This document shows positions 17,513 to 24,877 of a stretch of DNA of 64,000 bases, in pieces (positions within the stretch are counted from its first letter, which is position 1; each line of letters opens with the position of its first letter). Where the stretch lies: the NCBI RefSeq assembly GCF_003217155.1, contig NZ_QJSU01000004.1:62001-126000 (forward strand), written 5' to 3'. Under the pieces are notes generated by a model, which searched no databases, was not told the DNA's origin, and saw nothing but the letters and a program-made list of their open reading frames with translations. The position numbers were made by a program, and so were the translations under genes. This DNA comes from Psychrobacter fozii (GTDB taxonomy: Bacteria; Pseudomonadota; Gammaproteobacteria; Pseudomonadales; Moraxellaceae).

Positions 17513-18525
17513 TGAATATATTAGTCACTGGTGCGGCAGGTTTTATCGGTTTTCACTTAATCAAGGCGCTCTTAAAAATAGAGTCGACTGATCAAAACCA
17601 TTTCATCGTTGGTATCGATAACATCAACGATTATTATGACGTCAATCTAAAAGCAGAACGTCTAAAAATATTAAGTGACTTATCAGAGCCAGAGAATTTT
17701 ACATTCATTAAATTGGATCTTGCTGATCGCGAAGCCATATCTAGACTTTTTTCAACCTATCAATTCGATACGGTTATTAATTTGGGTGCACAAGCAGGTG
17801 TCCGCTACTCTATAGAAAACCCACACGCCTATGTTGATTCAAATGTGGTTGGGTTTGTGAACATCCTCGAAGGCTGTCGTCACCATGCTATCAAGCATCT
17901 GATCTATGCAAGCTCTAGCTCTGTCTATGGTATGAACATCAAGCAGCCATTTACAACTTCTGACTGTGTTGATTTCCCTATTAGCTTGTATGCTGCCACA
18001 AAAAAATCAAATGAGCTCATGGCACACAGCTATAGTCACCTATATAACATTCCAACGACAGGACTACGGTTCTTTACGGTTTATGGCCCTTACGGTCGAC
18101 CTGATATGGCATATTTCTCTTTCACTAAAAGAATACTGGCTGGCGACCCAATTGACGTCTTCAACAATGGCGATATGCAGCGTGATTTCACTTATATTAA
18201 TGACATCGTAAAGGGTGTCATTCGAATAATAGACAAAGTTCCCGCTCCCCAACATTCCACTATCACTACAACATCAGCCCCTTATAAGATTTATAATATT
18301 GGCAATAATCAACCTGTAACTTTACGCCGTTTTATCACTGCTATTGAAAGCGCTTGTGGCAAAAAAGCTCAAGAGAACTTGTTACCCATGCAAGCAGGCG
18401 ATGTACCGATCACTTACGCAGATATTGACGATTTGGTAGATGATATTGATTTTAAACCTGAGACTAGCATCGAAGATGGGATTGAAAAGTTTGTCACTTG
18501 GTATAAACAATATTATTCAGTATGA
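17512..18525 (+). CDS. NAD-dependent epimerase, UDP-glucuronate 4-epimerase type
   Basis: This 337-residue extended SDR has the NAD motif GAAGFIG (7-13) and the catalytic pair Tyr160/Lys164 in YAATKKSNE. The block NINDYYDVNLKAERL after strand 2 and RFFTVYGPYGRPDMA are typical of the UDP-glucuronate 4-epimerase group, which makes UDP-galacturonate. It follows ugd with a one-base overlap, so substrate and product genes are coupled, which supports this assignment. Its stop codon lies inside the first unit of a three-unit 20-bp tandem repeat. Confidence 0.87.
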   Translation: MNILVTGAAGFIGFHLIKALLKIESTDQNHFIVGIDNINDYYDVNLKAERLKILSDLSEPENFTFIKLDLADREAISRLFSTYQFDTVINLGAQAGVRYSIENPHAYVDSNVVGFVNILEGCRHHAIKHLIYASSSSVYGMNIKQPFTTSDCVDFPISLYAATKKSNELMAHSYSHLYNIPTTGLRFFTVYGPYGRPDMAYFSFTKRILAGDPIDVFNNGDMQRDFTYINDIVKGVIRIIDKVPAPQHSTITTTSAPYKIYNIGNNQPVTLRRFITAIESACGKKAQENLLPMQAGDVPITYADIDDLVDDIDFKPETSIEDGIEKFVTWYKQYYSV

Positions 18526-18580
18526 TTAGGTAACTTTCAGTTTGATTAGGTAACTTTCAGTTTGATTAGGGATCTTTCAC
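18521..18580 (+). repeat. Three tandem 20-bp units overlapping the epimerase stop
   Basis: The units 18521-18540, 18541-18560 and 18561-18580 follow the consensus tttgattaggtaactttcag; the first two differ only in the first two bases and the third diverges in its second half. The first unit includes the epimerase stop codon, and every unit carries TGA and TAG. This looks like local slippage or the scar of a rearrangement. Confidence 0.85.
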
Positions 18581-18654
18581 AAACAATGTAGGCACCTATG
18601 TTTCGGACATTTAAGCTCTAATCGCATCATACCTTTTTAAAGGATTTTAGTGAC

Positions 18655-19422
18655 ATGACCACATCTACAAACTGGCAAAGAAAACTGCTATTAATATTTC
18701 GAAGTGAAAAAAGATTGAATGCGGGTAAAGTTTTTAAAAATTATGATGGCAAAAGCTTTGATGAGATGAAAGCAACAACCATTACTGAAGCATTGTGCGA
18801 TATTGAAGCGCTAACAGATGAGCGTAAAAGTACAGACTTAGAGATCCATTTAAATAACCTAAAGCATCAATCGTTGGGTGAGTCTGAGCTCTGTTTTTAT
18901 CACAATACGCTTGTTATATTGATGCGTCGCAAATACAAAACAGATAAAACCTTTGCTGAATTTGAGAGACTTTGGGAGGCAGAAAGCGATTATTTATTAG
19001 AGCATCTCTCATTACGTTGGATAGTTTCTGCTTGCGATACTTTCATCGACTATTCAGATGACACTCATAGAGCTGCAATCCTGATGAACGTCATTACTCT
19101 AATGAATACCTTGAGAGTGCATGAAACCAGAAGTTTTTTACAGTTAAGTGCTAATGCTGAACCTATGCCACTACTGGATGAAAGAACTGATCAACTTTAT
19201 GCTGGGGATTTACCCTTATATGACGGGCTTACCTATTTTCGTATAGGTACAGACGATAGCTTAAGAAATATGCGCAAACGCTATAGTAAATTCCTTAAAG
19301 TCGACAAATTAGCGACAACCATACTATTGGCTGTATTCGAAAAACTACAAAATAATCAAAGTGCGTTTGCCACGCTACGGCAATTACACAGAGATGATTG
19401 GTCTAAATGGTGGTTGGATTAA
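18655..19422 (+). CDS. Hypothetical protein of the polysaccharide locus
   Basis: I do not recognise this 255-residue protein. It has no signal peptide, membrane segment or DxD-type sugar-binding motif of the usual form. It is charged and predicted mostly helical, with many Leu/Arg/Asp/Glu residues, and ends in WSKWWLD. The segment LCFYHNTLVILMRRKYKTDK (about 80-99) and the repeated acidic/basic pattern suggest a soluble protein. It lies between the tandem repeat after the epimerase and the convergent GT4 genes; its stop codon overlaps that of the facing gene. Base composition is AT-rich like its neighbours. Position suggests a polysaccharide-related role, no more. Confidence 0.75.
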   Translation: MTTSTNWQRKLLLIFRSEKRLNAGKVFKNYDGKSFDEMKATTITEALCDIEALTDERKSTDLEIHLNNLKHQSLGESELCFYHNTLVILMRRKYKTDKTFAEFERLWEAESDYLLEHLSLRWIVSACDTFIDYSDDTHRAAILMNVITLMNTLRVHETRSFLQLSANAEPMPLLDERTDQLYAGDLPLYDGLTYFRIGTDDSLRNMRKRYSKFLKVDKLATTILLAVFEKLQNNQSAFATLRQLHRDDWSKWWLD

Positions 19423-20555
19423 GCTTTCTTACCTATATTCTCACAATTAGAAGCGAACTCAATATATTTTTTGGCTATCGTGATAGGTAGCAATGCCTCA
19501 TTAAATTCAGAATGAAATTGCTCTGAATTTTTCATTGCTAAGCTTAATTTAGCAGCAATCGCATCTATATCTCTCATTGGCATTAAGTTGTTTTGAGGCA
19601 ATAATTCACTTGGACCTGAGGGACAGTCAGTACTAATAACTGGTGTGCCCAACACTTGAGACTCTGCAATCACCAAAGCAAAACCTTCCCAATCAGAAGT
19701 TAGTACTTTAAATCTTGCATGTTTTATATAAGGGAAAGGGTTTTCATGGAAACCTAAAAAAACCACCTTATCCTCTAAGTTAAGTTCAACTACCAATTGC
19801 TCTATATCATTCTTAAGTTTACCTTTACCTAAAAGCAATAAAGGTAGAGACTGATCTGTCTTAGCATAAGCTCTCAAAAGTACATCATGACGTTTTGCTT
19901 CTTTAAAGCTACCCACATGAATAATATAATTCTCATACTCAGGAACGAACGCGTCACCTAGTTTTCGAATACAGTCTCTATCTATTGGATTGTGAATGGC
20001 TATCGTTGGTGTAATATCACCAAAATTTTCTAAAAAATCTTTCTGAACGCCATTGCTTACGCAGGCACAAGGGTTTTTTGAGTAAATCTTAGTAAAGTTT
20101 TCTTTTTTCTGATGACCAATATCAGCCTGTTGAAACTTATACAATAAAGATAAAGTATTATGAATCACATATACAATATTGGGCAAACGACTATAACTAA
20201 AAACGCTGTCTGAGCGATCAAGATTGGATAAAATCACATCAGGCTGACCAATTTTTTTTGTGATATAGCGATCTACAGTACGAGCAAAAAACTTATCTCG
20301 ACGCTGTGCTCCTGGTATCTTTTTATAAAGCCTGAATTTTAGAACATGATAAATAAGGTTCGGATTAAGGTCATACTCTACCCGAGGTTTGAATCTTAAA
20401 ACATGTACTTCATATCCCAACTCATAAAAGCCCTGCCCTAATGTAAGTACAACACGCTCAGCGCCACCACCTTGTAGGCAGTTGATGACTAAAAGTATTT
20501 TTTTCTTATTTTCTCTGGGTAAATTATTGATTATGCTCGTGGCATTATTAGTCAT
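19419..20555 (-). CDS. Glycosyltransferase family 4 protein, copy A
   Basis: This 378-residue GT-B enzyme has an N-terminal acceptor lobe beginning with the glycine-rich loop NCLQGGGAERV (25-35) and a C-terminal donor lobe with IIHVGSFKEAKRHD (211-224) and the retaining GT4 EX7E motif (Glu290 and Glu298 in WEGFALVIAE), followed by CPSGPSELLP. It would transfer a sugar from a nucleotide donor to the core oligosaccharide at the cytoplasmic membrane face. It lies 52 bases downstream of a close paralogue with the same architecture. Its stop codon overlaps that of the facing orphan gene (19419-19422). Confidence 0.9.
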   Translation of the reverse strand: MTNNATSIINNLPRENKKKILLVINCLQGGGAERVVLTLGQGFYELGYEVHVLRFKPRVEYDLNPNLIYHVLKFRLYKKIPGAQRRDKFFARTVDRYITKKIGQPDVILSNLDRSDSVFSYSRLPNIVYVIHNTLSLLYKFQQADIGHQKKENFTKIYSKNPCACVSNGVQKDFLENFGDITPTIAIHNPIDRDCIRKLGDAFVPEYENYIIHVGSFKEAKRHDVLLRAYAKTDQSLPLLLLGKGKLKNDIEQLVVELNLEDKVVFLGFHENPFPYIKHARFKVLTSDWEGFALVIAESQVLGTPVISTDCPSGPSELLPQNNLMPMRDIDAIAAKLSLAMKNSEQFHSEFNEALLPITIAKKYIEFASNCENIGKKA

Positions 20556-20607
20556 TTTAAACTTTCTTAAAAGTGAGTGTTTTGAGTATAAAGAGGATTT
20601 GACAGTA

Positions 20608-21699
20608 TCACTTTATGACATCTAGTCTTTGAGAGAATTCTAGATATTTCTCAGCTATTTTAACTGGAAGCAGTGACTCATCAAACGGGGCATGGAACTG
20701 TTGTGGGTTGCTCATGGCCTGACGCATTTTTTCGGCAATGGCTTCAATATCTCCCATCGGCATCAAGTTGCTTTCAGGTAGCAGCTCACTCGGGCCTGAC
20801 GGACAGTTGGTGCTTATAACTGGCGTACCTAGCACTAAAGCTTCAGCAATAACTAAAGCAAAGCCTTCCCAGTCAGAAGTCAGTACCTTAAATTGTGCAT
20901 GTTTGATATAAGGAAAAGGATTTTCGTGAAAGCCTAAAAACACCACCTTATTTTCTAGTTTTAACGCTGTGACTAAATTCTCTATCTCATTTTTATGCTT
21001 GCCTTGGCCTAAGAGCAACAATGGCATAGATTGATCAGTCTTTGCGTAGGCTTTTACCAATACATCGTGACGCTTCGCATCTTTAAAACTTCCTACATGT
21101 ATTATATAGTTCTGATATTCAGGAACAAAAGCATTGGCCTGTTTTTGGATATTGTCTCTATCAATTGGATTGTGGATGGCCGCCGTTGGTGTGATATTGC
21201 CAAAGCTTTTGATAAAATCCTTTTCAGCACCCTCACTCACACATACACAAGGATGTTTAGAATAAATCTCGACCATTTTTCTTTTTAATTGCTCAGCATC
21301 TTGATTTTTATTGAATTTGTAGAGCAGCGATACGGTGTTATGAATAATATAAGTGATATTCGGTAGCTTACTATTACTCAAGATACTATCTGCACGATCA
21401 AGATTAGAAAGTATCATGTCAGGCTGACCGATATTTTGTGAAACATACTTATCGACAGAACGCGCAAAAAGCTTATCACGCCTTTCAGATCCTGGTATGA
21501 GCTTGTAAGGTTTAAATTTGAGCACATGATAATGAAGGTCTGGACTCAACTCATACTCTACTAAGGGTTTAAATCGTAGAACATGCACTTCGTAGCCCAA
21601 CTCATAAAACCCTTGACCTAACGTCAATACCACACGTTCCGCACCGCCGCCTTGTAAGCAATTAATAACAAGTAACACTATTTTTTTGTGCTGTTTCAT
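20608..21699 (-). CDS. Glycosyltransferase family 4 protein, copy B
   Basis: This 363-residue GT-B enzyme is a tandem paralogue of the gene at 19419-20555. It has NCLQGGGAERV at 13-23, IIHVGSFKDAKRHD, and the EX7E motif at about 278-286 (WEGFALVIAE), followed by CPSGPSELLP. Alignment with copy A is collinear, apart from a shorter N-terminus (by about 12 residues) and differences around residue 140. Recent duplication followed by change of acceptor specificity would explain the pair. AAGG-like ribosome-binding sequence is weak. Confidence 0.9.
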   Translation of the reverse strand: MKQHKKIVLLVINCLQGGGAERVVLTLGQGFYELGYEVHVLRFKPLVEYELSPDLHYHVLKFKPYKLIPGSERRDKLFARSVDKYVSQNIGQPDMILSNLDRADSILSNSKLPNITYIIHNTVSLLYKFNKNQDAEQLKRKMVEIYSKHPCVCVSEGAEKDFIKSFGNITPTAAIHNPIDRDNIQKQANAFVPEYQNYIIHVGSFKDAKRHDVLVKAYAKTDQSMPLLLLGQGKHKNEIENLVTALKLENKVVFLGFHENPFPYIKHAQFKVLTSDWEGFALVIAEALVLGTPVISTNCPSGPSELLPESNLMPMGDIEAIAEKMRQAMSNPQQFHAPFDESLLPVKIAEKYLEFSQRLDVIK

Positions 21700-21765
21700 A
21701 AACTACGACCTATCGAGTGATATCTTTGTCCACTTAAAGAAACTTACAGTTATTTGATCGAAAAA

Positions 21766-22632
21766 TCAGCGCTTAAAGAGTCTCGAAAACAGTGATTTGG
21801 AAGCACTCGGGCGAGTGACTTTGTTACCAGTGTAGCCTTGTTGAGATTTTTTTGGAAAACTACCGAAAGGTTCAATTCGATAACTGTTTAAATGATATCC
21901 AGCGGCAAGTGCTTCATTATAATGCTTATCAAAAAGGTCGACCAAATCTTGTCTTGGATGTGGCATTATTTCACCATCGAACCAATGCTCGAACCCTTCC
22001 TCACTCACTCTGGGTAACGAATATTTGTGACTGAACTGCGTTCCCATATCCGAGTAATGCAAGACTTTGATTTCCTCTATCGCTAAGTCTTCACCATCTA
22101 TACAGTTATAGCTATTTTGATAAGACTCAATCAGCTGAGTATTTTTCTTAAATACCGCCATCATTTCTTTATGGCTTTTAGGATCTTTTTTGAGTTTCTC
22201 GATAGGTAAAATGACAGACTTTGCAGCTTCACAATCCCAAACGCAAGTACATAGTCGAGTCATATCAGCATTCGTTTTAGCTGCTACTACGGCCTGTCCT
22301 TCGATAGGATGCTGCCATAATTTTGCCAAATCATCTAAAACAACGACATCAGCATCCATATAGATCGCACGTCCAGAATAATTGCAATACTCTGGAATCG
22401 CCCATCTAAAACCAGAAAAAGGCGTTGACCACTTGGTGGTATCCCAGCCTTTACCAGTCTCAGGGTTAGAATACCAATAACTATTAGGGTCACGTGAGAG
22501 CTGCATCCACACTATCTCTACTGGCACACTGGTATGTTTGTGGATACTATAATCTAGAACCATCATCTGCTCTAGATCACAGTTGTTTGGGTCACAGCCC
22601 ACAAATACTCTGATGATATCGTTCGTTTTCAT
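21766..22632 (-). CDS. Putative glycosyltransferase, GT8-like
   Basis: This 288-residue protein begins RVFVGCDPNNCDLEQMMVLD, a block seen in GT8-type enzymes, and carries the DxD motif in AIYMDADVVVLDDL (DAD at 93-95). A histidine-containing C-terminal block (HYSDMGTQFSHKYS) may supply the third metal ligand, as in GT8. The C-terminus is basic (SLFSRLFKR) and could touch the membrane. It precedes the two GT4 genes on the same strand and is likely in one transcript with them. Confidence 0.78.
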   Translation of the reverse strand: MKTNDIIRVFVGCDPNNCDLEQMMVLDYSIHKHTSVPVEIVWMQLSRDPNSYWYSNPETGKGWDTTKWSTPFSGFRWAIPEYCNYSGRAIYMDADVVVLDDLAKLWQHPIEGQAVVAAKTNADMTRLCTCVWDCEAAKSVILPIEKLKKDPKSHKEMMAVFKKNTQLIESYQNSYNCIDGEDLAIEEIKVLHYSDMGTQFSHKYSLPRVSEEGFEHWFDGEIMPHPRQDLVDLFDKHYNEALAAGYHLNSYRIEPFGSFPKKSQQGYTGNKVTRPSASKSLFSRLFKR

Positions 22633-22740
22633 AGTTCTATCCGTTCACTGGAGAATACTCTAACCCTAGTCATTTACAAGGCTATAAAACATCAGTATTA
22701 ATTACGTCTAATGTGATAATACTCAGTTGTAAAGCTAAGC

Positions 22741-23577
22741 CTACTCCTTCCAGTATTTCTCAATCCAAGTTACTGGCAAGATAAAGTGACGTAAATGTCG
22801 TAAAGGGCGTTTCAAGTTTTTGGGCTCAGTAATTCTTTTCAAATGATCTTTAGCATTATTAGCCGCATTTTTATTATACATGCCATCAATTGCATGCGTA
22901 GGGTATAAATCACCAGGGAAAATAACCAAACGAGCACCTTTAGGAATCTTTGGCTCTTTAAAATAATTGAACGGAAACGGCTGACGACATTTACGTCTAA
23001 AGTGCGCCACCCATGCCTTTGGAAACAGCTTTACACCACCGGGTGCGTTACGTGTGACAAAACGCTGCTCAAAACGATACTCATCAGCGATACCTTGTGG
23101 ATCTGCCTTGAATTTTTCTTGTAGTGAAACAAGCGAACCTATCTGGAATCTGAAACAAGAAGTTTGTCCCAAACGCTCTAGTGGGTTGCTCGGGTTATAA
23201 GATAAAATAACATCGTCCGGCTTGCCATACTCAAAGAAAGGATCGAGGCTATCGACGATAATCACATCCAAGTCTACAAACAGTACTGTACCGGTTAAAT
23301 CGCCAAGCTTTTCACCCCATAAACGAGATTTTGGCCACTTACCTAGTGTATTGGTTGGCATAGTGACATCTAATGGTGGCAATGCTTGGCATTCGATCTC
23401 TGGACGTACATCGGTGGTATCATCTGTAAAGCAAACAAAACGAAATGGCGGCGTAATATTACGAGACACCATGCCATATAGTTTATTGGCATAATCAGCC
23501 CCGTACTTTGTACCCCATTTAATACAAATGATTTGTTTGATGTTTTTATTATCTGCTGTATCAGAATCTATTGGCAT
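22741..23577 (-). CDS. Putative glycosyltransferase (paralogue of the 14470 gene)
   Basis: This 278-residue protein has ICIKWGTKYGADYANKLYG (17-35), FVCFTDDTTDV and a DxD-type motif in VLFVDLDVIIVDS (DLD 102-104). It shares these in the same order with the protein at 14470-15270, so both belong to one GT-A-like family. The two genes lie at opposite ends of the locus and on opposite strands. The C-terminus is basic and aromatic (RHFILPVTWIEKYW), which could favour membrane contact. Donor and acceptor cannot be told. Confidence 0.73.
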   Translation of the reverse strand: MPIDSDTADNKNIKQIICIKWGTKYGADYANKLYGMVSRNITPPFRFVCFTDDTTDVRPEIECQALPPLDVTMPTNTLGKWPKSRLWGEKLGDLTGTVLFVDLDVIIVDSLDPFFEYGKPDDVILSYNPSNPLERLGQTSCFRFQIGSLVSLQEKFKADPQGIADEYRFEQRFVTRNAPGGVKLFPKAWVAHFRRKCRQPFPFNYFKEPKIPKGARLVIFPGDLYPTHAIDGMYNKNAANNAKDHLKRITEPKNLKRPLRHLRHFILPVTWIEKYWKE

Positions 23578-23626
23578 TGACTGCTCACTTTAACGGTATG
23601 AATAAATATGATGGCTATATTAGCAT

Positions 23627-23668
23627 AAAAAAAAGACTGGACAATTATGTTCAGCCTTTTTAGTTTTT
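23627..23668 (-). terminator. Terminator of ilvE
   Basis: An imperfect stem of about ten pairs (23634-23643 with 23648-23657, one mismatch) lies 20-50 bases after the ilvE stop; on the minus strand it ends in a run of eight T. It separates ilvE from the polysaccharide genes. Confidence 0.75.
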
Positions 23669-23686
23669 CAAAGTAACAGCATTGTA

Positions 23687-24616
23687 TCAGTCAATAAAGC
23701 TTAACCAATCCATATATTGCTCATTGCGACCGTGTACTACATCAAAGTATAAAGTTTGTAGCTTTTCAGTCAAAGGTCCGCGGCCACCGTTACCGACCGT
23801 GCGATCATCATATTCACGAATAGGCGTCACTTCAGCAGCAGTACCTGTCATAAATATCTCATCCGCTAAGTAAAACTCATCGCGAGTAATACGGCGTTCA
23901 ACCACTTTGATACCTAGATCATCAGCAAACTGAATGATAGTGCGGCGAGTGATACCATCTAACGCACCACCAGCTAGATCCGGCGTATGCAATATGCCAT
24001 CTTTTACTAAGAATAAGTTTTCACCTGCACCTTGGCAAACATAGCCTTGTGAATCCATCAAGATAGCTTCGTCATAACCATTACGAGTCACTTCTTGATT
24101 GGCCATGATAGACACTGGATAGTTGCTTGACGCTTTTGCCTTACACATTGTCACATTGGTCATATGATGTGTAAATGAAGACGTTTTCACGCGGATACCG
24201 TTTTTGATACCTTCGTCACCAAGATATGCACCCCAATGCCAAGCAGCAACCATCGCATTGATACTGTTGTCACGCGAAGACAGACCTAGCTTTTCTGCAC
24301 CGACCCAAATTAATGGACGAATATAAGCTTCTGCCAAGTTGTTCTGTTTAACAACATCTTTATGTGCTTGCTCTAGAGTAGCGGCATCGAACGGTACGTC
24401 CATTTGAAAGATTTTTGCAGAGCCTAATAAACGCTCGGTATGCTCTTTTAGGCGAAAAATAGCAGTACGATTATCAGCAGTTTGGTAAGCACGCACACCT
24501 TCAAATACAGCCATGCCATAATGCAAGCTGTGGGTCAGTACGTGAACTTTAGCATCTGGCTGCTCAATCATTGTGCCATTCATCCAAAGCTTACCGTCTT
24601 GTGTTGCCATGTTCAT
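23687..24616 (-). CDS. ilvE: Branched-chain amino acid aminotransferase
   Basis: This 309-residue fold-type IV PLP enzyme interconverts leucine, isoleucine and valine with their 2-oxo acids. The PLP lysine lies in KAKASSNYP (Lys161), and the cofactor-phosphate region reads GAGENLF with GITRRT following. Length matches E. coli IlvE (309). The start ATG has AAGGA eight bases upstream. In Acinetobacter ilvE is the other boundary of the outer-core polysaccharide locus that begins at aspS, the same arrangement as here. Confidence 0.95.
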   Translation of the reverse strand: MNMATQDGKLWMNGTMIEQPDAKVHVLTHSLHYGMAVFEGVRAYQTADNRTAIFRLKEHTERLLGSAKIFQMDVPFDAATLEQAHKDVVKQNNLAEAYIRPLIWVGAEKLGLSSRDNSINAMVAAWHWGAYLGDEGIKNGIRVKTSSFTHHMTNVTMCKAKASSNYPVSIMANQEVTRNGYDEAILMDSQGYVCQGAGENLFLVKDGILHTPDLAGGALDGITRRTIIQFADDLGIKVVERRITRDEFYLADEIFMTGTAAEVTPIREYDDRTVGNGGRGPLTEKLQTLYFDVVHGRNEQYMDWLSFID

Positions 24617-24877
24617 TTTGTAGTCCTTATGCTAGCGCTAACGTCTAACTTTTTTAGGTAAATTATATTTCATAGTATTTATCGACATCATATGATAACA
24701 CCACTGCGTCAAATTTCATTGCTAAAATTCAGCATTATTGTCACTAATAAATGATGAAGAATCGCCAGTAGTATTACGATGTGTGACCGATTATATCACT
24801 GGCAGTCATAGCAAATGAACTCTTTTGGTTTGGACCTAGTAGGCTATTATTTATAGTTAAAAAACTGGGGATTCATA

